A stretch of 47,350 nt of DNA, from positions 1-47,350 of the IMG/VR virus record IMGVR_UViG_3300044823_000261; one strand, 5' to 3'. The notes beneath the pieces are model-generated. The model was not told where the DNA came from and did not search any database. It saw only the letters and a list, made by a program, of their open reading frames with translations. The position numbers and the translations under genes were made by a program. Below, piece after piece: positions 6,491 to 14,537 of the stretch. The DNA comes from a virus. The stretch's first letter is position 1; each line of letters starts with the position of its first letter.

Positions 6491-6499
6491 ACTTTTTTC

Positions 6500-6525
6500 T
6501 TGCTTTTTACACTGATTGGTGTATT
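6500..6525 (+). promoter_or_regulatory. TACAC-N6-GTGTA promoter box upstream of groES
   Basis: CTTGCTTTT is followed by TACAC (6508-6512), six bases, and GTGTA (6519-6523); the start codon is at 6535 with no Shine-Dalgarno. The same arrangement recurs at 36288-36316 and 36749-36775. The arms could be an operator, or TTGCTT and TGTATT could be the core promoter hexamers. Confidence 0.5.
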
Positions 6526-6534
6526 CTTTTTTCT

Positions 6535-7023
6535 ATGTCCGATACTCTTCCGATCCTTCCCCTTCCACCCCGCGCTTACCTTAAACGGCTAGACAGCCCA
6601 GCCGTCGCATCTCCATACCTGATTCCCGATGCGGCAAAGGAGCTTGGCACCGAGGCTGAGGTTGTTGCCATTCCCGATCAGCCTTTTCGAACCGAATGGG
6701 GGGTGGACCTTTCCTGCCCGGTCAAAGTCGGCCAGCGGGTTTTGGTCGGTAAATATTCAGGCGTGCAGCGATTTCGTGGTGAGGATGTGCTGATCGTGCG
6801 CTGGGACGAAATCCTGGCCGTTATCGTGGAGCCGAGCGTGAAGCCAAGTGCGGAGGACTTAAAGGCGCGCGGCAAGATTAAGTACGGCCGGGTCGATTTC
6901 CCCGCGGCTTATATGGGCGGGCTGCCGGACGACGTGGCCGCTGCTGCCGGTTTGCCCTCCGCTGCTGATCTTGACGCCATTGCAGATGAGCACGGCATTG
7001 CAAAAAGGACGCAGAAGCCATGA
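6535..7023 (+). CDS. groES: GroES-like co-chaperonin with C-terminal extension
   Basis: 162 residues. The first 110 match the GroES fold: MSDTLPILPLPPRAYLKRLD, then a mobile-loop-like stretch ending SPYLIPDAAKE where YLI occupies the place of the canonical IVL that binds GroEL. These are followed by AEVVAIP, VKVGQRVLVGKYSGV and EDVLIVRWDEILAVI. About 50 extra C-terminal residues have no GroES counterpart. The partner groEL gene lies 155 bases downstream with one small coupled gene between. The start at 6535 is preferred over an in-frame codon at 6487, which would place a promoter inside the gene. GroES caps the GroEL cage in the cytoplasm. The call rests on motif order and on the neighbouring groEL. 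Confidence 0.8.
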   Translation: MSDTLPILPLPPRAYLKRLDSPAVASPYLIPDAAKELGTEAEVVAIPDQPFRTEWGVDLSCPVKVGQRVLVGKYSGVQRFRGEDVLIVRWDEILAVIVEPSVKPSAEDLKARGKIKYGRVDFPAAYMGGLPDDVAAAAGLPSAADLDAIADEHGIAKRTQKP

Positions 7024-7178
7024 TTTGCTTTCGCCTCCGCCTTCGCCGGCTTCTCTGCCTGCTCGGCCACCGATGGGCCTTGGTCTTGTGCCCTCTCTCC
7101 GTCTCAGCTTCGGTCTGGGAGGAGCGCTGCCAGCGCTGCGGTAAGATCGCCACACATCAGAAAGGAAACATCTCGTAA
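7020..7178 (+). CDS. Small Cys-rich protein coupled between groES and groEL, 52 aa
   Basis: The ATG overlaps the groES stop (ATGA) and the TAA overlaps the groEL start (TAATG), so all three are translationally coupled. The sequence is MICFRLRLRRLLCLLGHRWA, a hydrophobic middle, then VWEERCQRCGKIATHQKGN. The CQRCG end plus upstream Cys/His residues resemble small zinc-binding phage proteins (CLLGHRW..CxRCG). Role unknown. Confidence 0.55.
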   Translation: MICFRLRLRRLLCLLGHRWALVLCPLSVSASVWEERCQRCGKIATHQKGNIS

Positions 7179-8929
7179 TGGCTTCGATTTCTCCAAAGCA
7201 ACTAGTTTTCCGTGATGAAGCTCGCGCTGCCCTCTTGCGCGGAGTCAATGCCCTGGCCGATGTGGTTGGCTGCACACTTGGGCCCGGCGGTCGCGGCGTG
7301 CTCTTGGATCAAGGCGCGTTCCGCGAGCCGCGCAGTAGCCGCGATGGTGTGACTGTGGCCAAGCATATCGCACTCGCCGACCCTTTGGCTGATCTCGCCG
7401 CCCGCTTGCTTTATTCGGCGGCCAAGAAGGCTGCCGACACGGCCGGTGACGGAACCTCGACCACGGTCATCTTGGCGCAGCGGATATTCGCCGAGGGATC
7501 ACGTCTCGTCGCAGCAGGTGCCAACCCCACCCGGCTCAAGCGCGGAATCGACGCCGCGACGAAAGCTATCGTGGGCGAGCAAGGGATAGACAACCACTAC
7601 GTTGGCGGAACTCTCGCCGCCCTCACGATTCCCGTCACCGATCCCGCCACTATTGTCCAGGTCGGCACTCTCAGCGCCAATTCCGACCCCGCGATCGGTC
7701 AGATCATCGCCGCGGCCTTGGCTCAGGTTGGCAAGGATGGCACGGTGACGGTCGAAGAGTCGCAGTCTCTGGAGACAACTCTCGATGTTGTTGAAGGGAT
7801 GCAATTCAACCAAGGCTACCTTTCCCCCTACTTCATCACTGACCCGGAGCGAATGGAGGCGGTGCTGACGGGCGACTCCGACCAGCCCAACTCGACCTCT
7901 CCCCTCCTGGTCTACCTGCACGAGAAGCCTTTGCGCCACTTGAATGAACTGCTGCCGATTTTGAACAACATCATCGCTCCTGCCAACGCAGCCTTATTGG
8001 TTGTCGCGGAAGACATTACGGATTCCGCGCTGGCCTTCCTGGCTGTCAACAAGTATCAGGGCCGTCTCCGTGCCGTGGCTGTCAAAGGGCCCGGGTTTGG
8101 GGATCGGCGGCGCGCGCTGTTCGACGATCTGGCCGTCCTCACCGGCGCCACCCTGATCTCCCCTGAGTTGGGATTGAAGCCGGAGAACATTACCAGGGAG
8201 ATGCTGGGCCGCGCCACAAAGGTTACTGTGACCAAAGATGACTGCACGGTGGTCGGCGGCCAGGGCGATTTAGAGTATATCGACTCGCGCCGCAACGACC
8301 TACGGGACCAGATCGCGCGCTCGACTTCTGATTTTGACCGTATCCGTCTCGAAGAGCGGTTGGCTAAGCTGACCGGGGGTGTGGCTGTCGTGCGCGTCGG
8401 CGGCCAGACCGAAGCCGAGATGAAGGAGCGGAAGGACCGGGCTGAAGACGCGATGTACGCGACCAGGGCCGCTGTGCTGGAAGGGATTGTGCCTGGTGGT
8501 GGAACGGCGCTGATTCGCTCGGTGGACAGTAGCGACTTCCGCAGTCAGATGGCGAAGGCCGCTGGAGACGAGCGTGCTGGTTGGCAGTTAGTTGCTCGGG
8601 CCTGTGAGGAGCCGCTGCGCCGGATCGTCGCCAACGCCGGCGGCGAGGGAGGGGAGATTGTGGCTGAACTGCGCCGCCGCTCCAATGGCGTTGCCAGCAA
8701 CAGCTATGGCTACAACGCCGCGACCGGTGAGTTCTGTGATCTTCTGCAGGCTGGCGTCATTGACCCGGCAAAAGTAACTAGAACCGCCCTTCAAGCAGCA
8801 GCATCCATCGCAGGATTGCTTTTAACCAATGAAGCTATCGTTGCGGATGATGTGGCAGCGGCGGCGGAGGTGAGGCGAAGTTTGACGCCTGTGATGCCGG
8901 GCGGGCAGCAGGGGATGCTGCAGTATTGA
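7178..8929 (+). CDS. groEL: GroEL-like chaperonin (60 kDa)
   Basis: 583 residues, slightly longer than bacterial GroEL. The ATPase motifs are intact: TLGPGGRGVLLDQ, RDGVTVAKHI with Asp56, AGDGTSTTVILAQ with Asp91, and EDAMYATRAAVLEGIVPGGG carrying the equivalent of the catalytic Asp398. The apical domain keeps the substrate-binding segment VEGMQFNQGYLSPYF and VKGPGFGDRRRA. The end is GGQQGMLQY instead of the GGM tail, so the cavity tail is altered. The product should form a ring that folds proteins with the adjacent GroES-like cap. It is probably used for capsid or other virion proteins, as proposed for chaperonins of some large phages. AAAGGAAA lies about 11 bases before the ATG. Confidence 0.96.
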   Translation: MASISPKQLVFRDEARAALLRGVNALADVVGCTLGPGGRGVLLDQGAFREPRSSRDGVTVAKHIALADPLADLAARLLYSAAKKAADTAGDGTSTTVILAQRIFAEGSRLVAAGANPTRLKRGIDAATKAIVGEQGIDNHYVGGTLAALTIPVTDPATIVQVGTLSANSDPAIGQIIAAALAQVGKDGTVTVEESQSLETTLDVVEGMQFNQGYLSPYFITDPERMEAVLTGDSDQPNSTSPLLVYLHEKPLRHLNELLPILNNIIAPANAALLVVAEDITDSALAFLAVNKYQGRLRAVAVKGPGFGDRRRALFDDLAVLTGATLISPELGLKPENITREMLGRATKVTVTKDDCTVVGGQGDLEYIDSRRNDLRDQIARSTSDFDRIRLEERLAKLTGGVAVVRVGGQTEAEMKERKDRAEDAMYATRAAVLEGIVPGGGTALIRSVDSSDFRSQMAKAAGDERAGWQLVARACEEPLRRIVANAGGEGGEIVAELRRRSNGVASNSYGYNAATGEFCDLLQAGVIDPAKVTRTALQAAASIAGLLLTNEAIVADDVAAAAEVRRSLTPVMPGGQQGMLQY

Positions 8930-8933
8930 CACG

Positions 8934-9179
8934 ATGACTACAACCGATCCAACTTGCCCCCTTTCTCCCCGTCACCTCCTGACGCGCGAGCAGGTCCTGG
9001 CGGCCTTGCGCGAGGAACGCGGCATGCACGGGCTGACGGTGACGGCAAACCGCTACTCGATCCCTGTTCAGCAGCTCTGCGACGTACTCTCGATTCCTAG
9101 CCGGAAGAAGCTGAGCAAGAAAATGTTGGAGGCGCTGAAGATAAAACTGTGGGAATTTTACGAGAAGGTTGGTGGGTGA
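8934..9179 (+). CDS. Hypothetical protein, 81 aa
   Basis: Starts MTTTDPTCPLSPRHLLTREQ. The middle, MHGLTVTANRYSIPVQQLCD then VLSIPSRKKLSKKMLEALKI, could be a small HTH-like fold with a basic second helix. Only four bases separate it from groEL, so it belongs to the same operon. Function is unknown. Confidence 0.65.
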   Translation: MTTTDPTCPLSPRHLLTREQVLAALREERGMHGLTVTANRYSIPVQQLCDVLSIPSRKKLSKKMLEALKIKLWEFYEKVGG

Positions 9180-9180
9180 G

Positions 9181-9570
9181 ATGGTCAAAGGTGAATGGGT
9201 TGTAAGTGCAACAGGAACTCCTGAAGATGGCAAGGATCGCAGGCGTATCAAGAAACTGATTCGGTCAGGTCGTGTCGTTTCCACTCCTCGGCAGTGCGGT
9301 GCAACTCAAGCCTTGCTGGAAATCTTGCATGAAGATCATTTTGGGGTAGCCACTTTGTTTGTTGCCAATTTCCACGAAGGAAACACATACAAGCGTCGTT
9401 ACCAAGATATGTTTCCCGGCGAGAAGCCTCCGGCGATCCGGGTAGGGGGTTCGTCAACTTCCCTCATCGGGCAAGACTCAATCTACGTGGATGGATTTGG
9501 CAGGTTCGATTCGGACTTTCGCAATCGTTGTTACGAGAATCCTTTTGTAGTAGTGAAAGGAATCGACTGA
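9181..9570 (+). CDS. Hypothetical protein, 129 aa
   Basis: Starts MVKGEWVVSATGTPEDGKDR one base after the previous stop, with GGTGGG just upstream. It is basic in the first third (RRIKKLIRSGRVVSTP) and aromatic or glycine-rich later (YVDGFGRFDSDFRNRCYENP). I do not recognise a family. Its stop overlaps the next ATG. Confidence 0.65.
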   Translation: MVKGEWVVSATGTPEDGKDRRRIKKLIRSGRVVSTPRQCGATQALLEILHEDHFGVATLFVANFHEGNTYKRRYQDMFPGEKPPAIRVGGSSTSLIGQDSIYVDGFGRFDSDFRNRCYENPFVVVKGID

Positions 9571-9821
9571 TGCGCTATCTTGTCTTCCAACCCGAGTCCC
9601 AGCCAGAGGATCGCTTGACCTTTTCGTGGAAGGTTGTCAACGACGGCAGCGAGGTAATGCTCGGACGAGTCTCGTGGTATGCTCCGTGGCGCAGATACAC
9701 CTACTCTCCCGCCGGGCCACAAGTCCTCGACGCCGTTTGCCTGACCGAGATGGCCGCGTTTCTGACTGTGGAGATGGAGAAGAGGAAGCAGGAACGGGCG
9801 CGTGGAAAGGTTGGTGAATAA
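9570..9821 (+). CDS. Hypothetical protein, 83 aa
   Basis: Starts MRYLVFQPESQPEDRLTFSW with the ATG overlapping the previous TGA. Many aromatic residues (GRVSWYAPWRRYTYSPAGP) are followed by a C-terminal helix (LTEMAAFLTVEMEKRKQERA). Function is unknown. The stop overlaps the start of the glycosyltransferase. Confidence 0.65.
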   Translation: MRYLVFQPESQPEDRLTFSWKVVNDGSEVMLGRVSWYAPWRRYTYSPAGPQVLDAVCLTEMAAFLTVEMEKRKQERARGKVGE

Positions 9822-11164
9822 TGACCGCTATTCCGCTCTTAATAATGGCCGATTCGATTGCTGGATCATCTGGTTTAGCGAGGATTGCGCGCGATCTTGC
9901 CATTCGCATCTACTCTGATCTTTCTGATACTTTCCGGGTCGGCTCTTTTGGTATAGGCGGGCCAATTGCGTCCTCTTCCAAGTTTCCTTTCTTCAACTGC
10001 TCGGTCATGCGGCTGCAGGGGACAGTACCGATGGAACTGCCCGCCATTTGGAAGGATTTTGCTGGGGACGAGAAAGGAATTGTCCTCCTCATTCAAAATG
10101 CCAGCTGGGTTCAATTTATGGCCCAACCGCATCTTTTGCAACCATTGCATCCGCTAAGGGAGTTTTTGCTTCCTCGCCCTCAGTCAGTAAGTCGTGAGCA
10201 TTGGGAGTCTATAAGTAACCCAGGCTCTCCTTCCTTTTCGCCCGCCTTGCTCGCTCGACTCTCTAACTCCCCTTTCCAACGCTGGCTTTACTGCCCTATC
10301 GACGGGCATCTGCCTGACGGAACTCTCGGCCATCAACTCGCGCCGATCCTGGCTGGCTTCGATCGGCTGCTGGCTTACAATCGCTACGGCGCCGAAGTGA
10401 TCGAGAAGACCTTGGAGAAGTGGGGCGGGCAATCAGTCGTGAGTGTTGTCAACAGCGTGCCCAACCTCCCCCACGGTTTTGACCGCACCGTCTGGTTTCC
10501 TCGTGACCGCGCCCAGGCCAGGCAGACCTTCTTCTCTCGCATTAGCAACGGTCAATCGGCATTGCCGTTGAAGGATGATCAAGTGTTGGTTTGCATGTGC
10601 GGAACAAATTCGAGTAGGAAAACTTGGGGTGATGCTTTCCAGGCCACTGCCGAGCTTCTTCGCCGTGGCGCCAATGTTTTCCTCTGGGGGCACACTGACG
10701 CGCTCCAGCCTTCTTCCACCAATCCGGCTGTCCATTGGAACCTTCTGGCGATGGTCAGGCAGTTTGGGTTGGACGGTCGGGTTTGTTTGACGACTGACCG
10801 CTTGGCGGATGACACCTTGGCATGGGCTTACTCAGCTTGTGACGTGATGATAGCCACCAGTAGTGAGGGTTTTGGATATTCGCCTTTTGAGGCGCTGGCC
10901 TGTGGACTACCTGTGGTGGGAACGACTTATGCCGGGTCAGCCGAGTTCACGCCTCCTGCGATGCGAATCAGTCCGGTAGCGTTCTCATCAGAATCTCCAT
11001 ACCTGATTCAGCGACCGATTTACGACGTGGGTGTGGTAGTGGACAAAGTAGAGGAGATTCTTAGCCATAAGTTTAGCCACGCCCGTTCCCTGCTCGATCC
11101 CAGATATGAATGGGAGAACTGCTGGCCCGAGTGGAAGAGTTGGCTACTGGGGCATTTGAAATGA
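9821..11164 (+). CDS. GT4-family (group 1) glycosyltransferase
   Basis: 447 residues with a GT-B architecture. The N-terminal Rossmann half begins ADSIAGSSGLARIARDLAIR, a glycine-rich acceptor-side loop. The C-terminal half has VCMCGTNSSRKTWGD, the strand/loop VFLWGHTD and the nucleotide-sugar motif SSEGFGYSPFEALACGLPVV, where the two glutamates are spaced E-x7-E as in GT4 retaining enzymes. It would transfer a sugar from an NDP donor in the cytoplasm. The start overlaps the upstream stop (TAATG). With the aminosugar genes 600 bases downstream, it may act on the same glycan. The acceptor (lipid carrier, LPS or phage protein) cannot be told. Confidence 0.88.
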   Translation: MTAIPLLIMADSIAGSSGLARIARDLAIRIYSDLSDTFRVGSFGIGGPIASSSKFPFFNCSVMRLQGTVPMELPAIWKDFAGDEKGIVLLIQNASWVQFMAQPHLLQPLHPLREFLLPRPQSVSREHWESISNPGSPSFSPALLARLSNSPFQRWLYCPIDGHLPDGTLGHQLAPILAGFDRLLAYNRYGAEVIEKTLEKWGGQSVVSVVNSVPNLPHGFDRTVWFPRDRAQARQTFFSRISNGQSALPLKDDQVLVCMCGTNSSRKTWGDAFQATAELLRRGANVFLWGHTDALQPSSTNPAVHWNLLAMVRQFGLDGRVCLTTDRLADDTLAWAYSACDVMIATSSEGFGYSPFEALACGLPVVGTTYAGSAEFTPPAMRISPVAFSSESPYLIQRPIYDVGVVVDKVEEILSHKFSHARSLLDPRYEWENCWPEWKSWLLGHLK

Positions 11165-11216
11165 CTGGCATGGCCAAAAGTCAGCGTAGACTCGAATTAG
11201 GAAAGGTGGTAATTCG

Positions 11217-11717
11217 ATGGATGAAAATACGGAATACCAGATCGAGCGCCGCCTGGATCGTATTGAAAAATCCCTGGGGCGGATATTGCACATTCTCCGC
11301 CACCTAAACCATCCACAAATCACCCGCTCAATCGCGGTTCGTTTCACTGGAGATTCTCTCATGCCCAACAACGCTCTCACTTTCAACGTCGGACAAGCCT
11401 CACAGGCTTCGATTCAACCCCTACTCGCTGATGGCGTCACTCCGTCCGGTGGCACCCTCTCAGCCGTCTCTTACTCCTTCAACGATCCCTCGGCTACCGT
11501 CTCGCTCAACCCGGACGGCCTGACTGCCACCGTTATCGGCGTGGCAGACAGCGCGGGCGTGGCCGTGAGCGGCGTGGCGACCTGCACTGTCAACGACACC
11601 GATTCGGTTGTATCTACTTGGACCCAGGCGTTCACAATCACGACCATCGGCGTTGTTCCTCCGCCTCCTTCGCAACTCACTCAGAGCGTAGCGGTTCAGT
11701 TCACCACGCCGGTTTAG
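11217..11717 (+). CDS. Ig-like domain protein with N-terminal helix
   Basis: 166 residues preceded by AGGAAAGG. The N-terminus MDENTEYQIERRLDRIEKSL is an amphipathic, probably coiled-coil helix. From about residue 49 a beta-sandwich-like repeat follows, with the signature of bacterial Ig-like domains: VSYSFNDPSATVSLNPDGLT then ATVIGVADSAGVAVSGVATCTV. A P-rich linker VVPPPPSQ and a short tail complete it. Similar proteins decorate phage heads or tails and bind carbohydrates. An internal ATG at 11361 could give only the Ig part. It sits between two glycosylation genes, so it could be a glycosylation target (inference). Confidence 0.65.
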   Translation: MDENTEYQIERRLDRIEKSLGRILHILRHLNHPQITRSIAVRFTGDSLMPNNALTFNVGQASQASIQPLLADGVTPSGGTLSAVSYSFNDPSATVSLNPDGLTATVIGVADSAGVAVSGVATCTVNDTDSVVSTWTQAFTITTIGVVPPPPSQLTQSVAVQFTTPV

Positions 11718-11737
11718 GCCGGCTTTGATCCTCTCAA

Positions 11738-11779
11738 GGCGCGGCTCAAGCAATCTAGCCCACCCCGCGCCTCAATTTT
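11738..11779 (+). terminator. Weak intrinsic terminator candidate
   Basis: AGGCGCGG (11738-11745) pairs perfectly with CCGCGCCT (11765-11772) across a 19-base loop, followed by CAATTTT. The T-run is short. It separates the Ig-like gene from the aminosugar cassette. Confidence 0.35.
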
Positions 11780-11792
11780 GGGGATTAGGTCG

Positions 11793-12350
11793 ATGAAACC
11801 TGTTCTTGTCAAGCCACGAAGAGTGGTCGGCAGCAACGTGGTGTTCCGTAATGCCACGAAAGACGATGCGGAGTTTATCGTCGGGCTCCGTACTGACCCG
11901 GAGAAAGGAAAATATCTGTCTCCCACCTCAACAGACATTTCCTTGCAGGTTGTATGGATGGAGAAGTACGCGAACGACAACAGCCAAATCTACTTCATCA
12001 TCGAGGATATGCGTGGCGAGAGATTCGGAACTGTTAGGCTCTACGATGCGCAGGGAGATTCGTTTTGCTGGGGTTCTTGGATACTGAGAGAAGAAAGGCC
12101 AAGCGAATTCGCTTTGGAGTCTGCTCTTATGGTTTATCGATTCGCGCTGGATTTAGGATTCAGCGAGTCGCACTTTGATGTTCGCAAAAAAAACCAGAGA
12201 GCGTGGCAATTCCACGAACGTTTTGGGGCTATAAGAGTCAAGGAAACAGAAGAAGACTACTTCTACCGTGTTTCCTCAGAAGCAATCGCCAAAGCGTTTG
12301 AAACTTATGGACACTACCTGCCTAACGGCATTGAGGTTACAGGTGATTGA
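11793..12350 (+). CDS. GNAT-family N-acetyltransferase (likely aminosugar acetylation)
   Basis: 185 residues starting MKPVLVKPRRVVGSNVVFRN, after GGGGATTAGG. The N-terminal VFRNATKDDAEFIVGLRTDP is the usual GNAT entry. The middle IYFIIEDMRGERFGTVRLYD and the end ESHFDVRKKNQRAWQFHERF followed by GAIRVKETEEDYFYR match the RimJ/RimL-type pattern, in which N-x-R-A-x-x-x-H/Y-E-x-x-G-F/A lies in the acetyl-CoA region. In this context it probably acetylates the 3-amino group of the dTDP-sugar made by the next two genes. Known FdtC/QdtC enzymes are left-handed beta-helix proteins, so this would be a different solution. It overlaps the isomerase start. Confidence 0.8.
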   Translation: MKPVLVKPRRVVGSNVVFRNATKDDAEFIVGLRTDPEKGKYLSPTSTDISLQVVWMEKYANDNSQIYFIIEDMRGERFGTVRLYDAQGDSFCWGSWILREERPSEFALESALMVYRFALDLGFSESHFDVRKKNQRAWQFHERFGAIRVKETEEDYFYRVSSEAIAKAFETYGHYLPNGIEVTGD

Positions 12351-12750
12351 GCTTTGCAAAATCATCGACCTGTCGAAAATCTCCGATCAAAGGGGAAACC
12401 TAACCTTCATTGAAGGAGATCATCAAATCCCTTTTTCAATAAAGCGGGTCTACTATCTCTACGATGTTCCGGGCGGGTCGGAGCGCGGCGGGCATGCCCA
12501 TAAAGATCTACACCAACTCATTGTCGCCATGTCTGGCAGTTTCGATGTGATTCTCGACGACGGCGAGAACAGGACGCATTTCCATCTGGATAGCCCTTGC
12601 AAAGGTCTTTACGTCTGCCCGATGATCTGGCGGAAACTGTACAACTTCTCTTCCGGTTCGGTCTGCATGGCGCTCGCGTCTGATTACTACGATGAAACCG
12701 ATTACTACCGCGATTACGAGGACTTCATGCAGGCACGGGGCCAAAGATGA
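12343..12750 (+). CDS. dTDP-4-keto-6-deoxyhexose 3,4-ketoisomerase (FdtA/QdtA family)
   Basis: 135 residues from a GTG at 12343, preceded by TTGAGG and overlapping the upstream stop by eight bases. It is a small cupin: [74 protein letters not shown] and a [15 protein letters not shown] tail, all hallmark FdtA/QdtA (WxcM-like) segments. The catalytic histidine pair is H51 and H53. The family moves the keto group from C4 to C3 of dTDP-4-keto-6-deoxyglucose, producing the substrate for a 3-aminotransferase. Galacto versus gluco product cannot be read from sequence. Confidence 0.9.
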   Translation: MIELCKIIDLSKISDQRGNLTFIEGDHQIPFSIKRVYYLYDVPGGSERGGHAHKDLHQLIVAMSGSFDVILDDGENRTHFHLDSPCKGLYVCPMIWRKLYNFSSGSVCMALASDYYDETDYYRDYEDFMQARGQR

Positions 12751-13838
12751 GTATCCCATTTCTCGATCTCCGAGCGGCCTACCGCGAGCTTCAAGATGAA
12801 CTTGAGCTGGTGATACTGGCATCTTTGCGCTCTGGTCAGTACATCGGCGGGGAGGATGTGCAGGCTTTCGAGCATGAATTCGCAGTTTACACTGAAACCG
12901 CGCATTGCGTGGGCGTGGGTAACGGCTTTGATGCGCTACATCTCTCCCTGCTTGCGATGGGGATCGGAGCCGGGGATGAGGTTATCGTTCCGTCGAATAC
13001 CTTTATCGCTACATGGCTGGCCGTCAGCCAGTCTGGGGCCGTCCCGGTTCCTGTCGAGCCATCGGAGTCCACCTACAATCTTGATCCGGGCAAGATCAAA
13101 GCTGCTATTACGCCCCGCACCAAAGCGATTCTTCCGGTGCATCTATATGGGCAACCGGCCGATCTTGACCCTATACTCAATCTTGCACGGAAATACGGAA
13201 TACGCGTCCTAGAAGATGCGGCCCAGGCGCACGGCGCTCGGTACAAGGGCAAGCGCATCGGCGGTCATGGGGATATGGTTGCGTGGAGTTTCTACCCCAG
13301 CAAGAATCTAGGCGCTCTGGGCGATGCCGGGGCCGTAACAACAAATGACTCGGAGCTTGCTGACCGAGTTCGAGTGTTGCGCAATTATGGTTCAAGAATG
13401 AAGTATGTGAATGAAGTCAAGGGATGGAACAGCCGTCTGGACCCTGTGCAGGCCGCTGTTTTGCGTGTTAAACTCAGGCATCTAGATGTGTGGAATGCTC
13501 GCCGCACCGCGATTGCCGCATGCTACACGAGAGAGTTGGCGGATACAGAATTAGTACTTCCCGCCGTGCCGGAGTGGGCTACCCTTGTTTGGCATCTTTA
13601 TGTCGTGCAATCTGCAGAACGGGATGCCATTCAAGAAACTCTGCGGAAGGTGGGGATTGAGATGCTGATTCACTATCCAATCCAGCCACATATGCAAAGG
13701 GCGTATGTTGATAGTGTTGGCCGGTTTCCTATCGCGGAGAGGATGGCCAAGCGCGTGTTAAGTTTACCGATGGGACCGCACTTGGACGACGAAAGCGTAA
13801 CGGCTGTGATTGCCGCGCTGAGAAAGGGGATTGCTTGA
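12747..13838 (+). CDS. DegT/DnrJ/EryC1-type sugar 3-aminotransferase (FdtB/QdtB-like)
   Basis: 363 residues, full length for the family. It opens with [18 protein letters not shown], then [20 protein letters not shown] and [18 protein letters not shown]. The PLP site shows Asp157 and Gln160 in [11 protein letters not shown] and the Schiff-base lysine Lys186 in [16 protein letters not shown]. Closest by context to FdtB/QdtB, which transfer an amino group to C3 of the dTDP-3-keto-6-deoxyhexose made by the preceding gene. The four-base overlap with the isomerase and with the following gene marks a coupled pathway operon. Confidence 0.94.
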   Translation: MSIPFLDLRAAYRELQDELELVILASLRSGQYIGGEDVQAFEHEFAVYTETAHCVGVGNGFDALHLSLLAMGIGAGDEVIVPSNTFIATWLAVSQSGAVPVPVEPSESTYNLDPGKIKAAITPRTKAILPVHLYGQPADLDPILNLARKYGIRVLEDAAQAHGARYKGKRIGGHGDMVAWSFYPSKNLGALGDAGAVTTNDSELADRVRVLRNYGSRMKYVNEVKGWNSRLDPVQAAVLRVKLRHLDVWNARRTAIAACYTRELADTELVLPAVPEWATLVWHLYVVQSAERDAIQETLRKVGIEMLIHYPIQPHMQRAYVDSVGRFPIAERMAKRVLSLPMGPHLDDESVTAVIAALRKGIA

Positions 13839-14506
13839 GCGACTATAAGGCGTACATCGGATTCGTAAACCGCGAAGATTTGGTGCGTCGCGCCATCGAA
13901 AGTTCTGCTGAAGTGTTGCCGGATTTGACGGTTATCGACAATTCGGAGAACGGGATCTCTTTCGATCCGGGATGCCGGGTGTTTCGCCCTCCTATGCCGA
14001 TATGGTTCGTCCATTGCGTCAATTTCGCGCTATTGGACGCACGCCGGCAAGGGGCCAGTATGTGCCTTTGGTTGCACTCCGATGCCTGGGCACCGGAGGG
14101 AGCGTATACGAAGTTGATTGAAACTGTAAGACAATTCACATCCGAAGGACGTAAGTGGGGAGTTGTTTTTACCAGCTACGACGCTCTCGTGGCGCTGAAT
14201 ACCGCGATGCTTGACGATGTGGGGCTGTTCGACCAAAACCTGTCTTGGTATCACGGCGATCAGGACTACTATCGACGAGTCACCCTTGCGGGATACGAGT
14301 GCATCGACACCGCGATAGAGGTAAACCACGAGTACAGCATGACGATTAGAAGCGATCCCAAGATAGGCTTCTTGAACAGCATCATGCACCCATTAGGCTC
14401 ACAATACTACGTACAGAAATGGGGCGGGCCATGCGGGGAAGAAAAACACACAGTTCCTTTTGGCAGGCCAGATTTATTTCAAGACGCTAGGTTGGGCGGA
14501 TCGTGA
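13835..14506 (+). CDS. GT2-like glycosyltransferase, 223 aa
   Basis: Starts with TTG at 13835 overlapping the aminotransferase stop, with AAGGGG upstream. The GT-A-like layout has an N-terminal strand [10 protein letters not shown], the metal/nucleotide motif [13 protein letters not shown] near residues 78-90, and the acceptor/catalytic motif [20 protein letters not shown] followed by [19 protein letters not shown]. This is a short enzyme, lacking the usual N-terminal GT2 strand set, so the call is moderate. It would be the natural transferase for the aminosugar made by this cassette. Confidence 0.7.
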   Translation: MSDYKAYIGFVNREDLVRRAIESSAEVLPDLTVIDNSENGISFDPGCRVFRPPMPIWFVHCVNFALLDARRQGASMCLWLHSDAWAPEGAYTKLIETVRQFTSEGRKWGVVFTSYDALVALNTAMLDDVGLFDQNLSWYHGDQDYYRRVTLAGYECIDTAIEVNHEYSMTIRSDPKIGFLNSIMHPLGSQYYVQKWGGPCGEEKHTVPFGRPDLFQDARLGGS

Positions 14507-14537
14507 GGGTGTGGGATGGATGGAGAAGGAGATCAAA

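Noticed and set aside
11110-11307. Frame starting in the glycosyltransferase end and overlapping the Ig-like gene
   Set aside because: It conflicts with the well-supported Ig-like start at 11217, and its product has no recognisable pattern.
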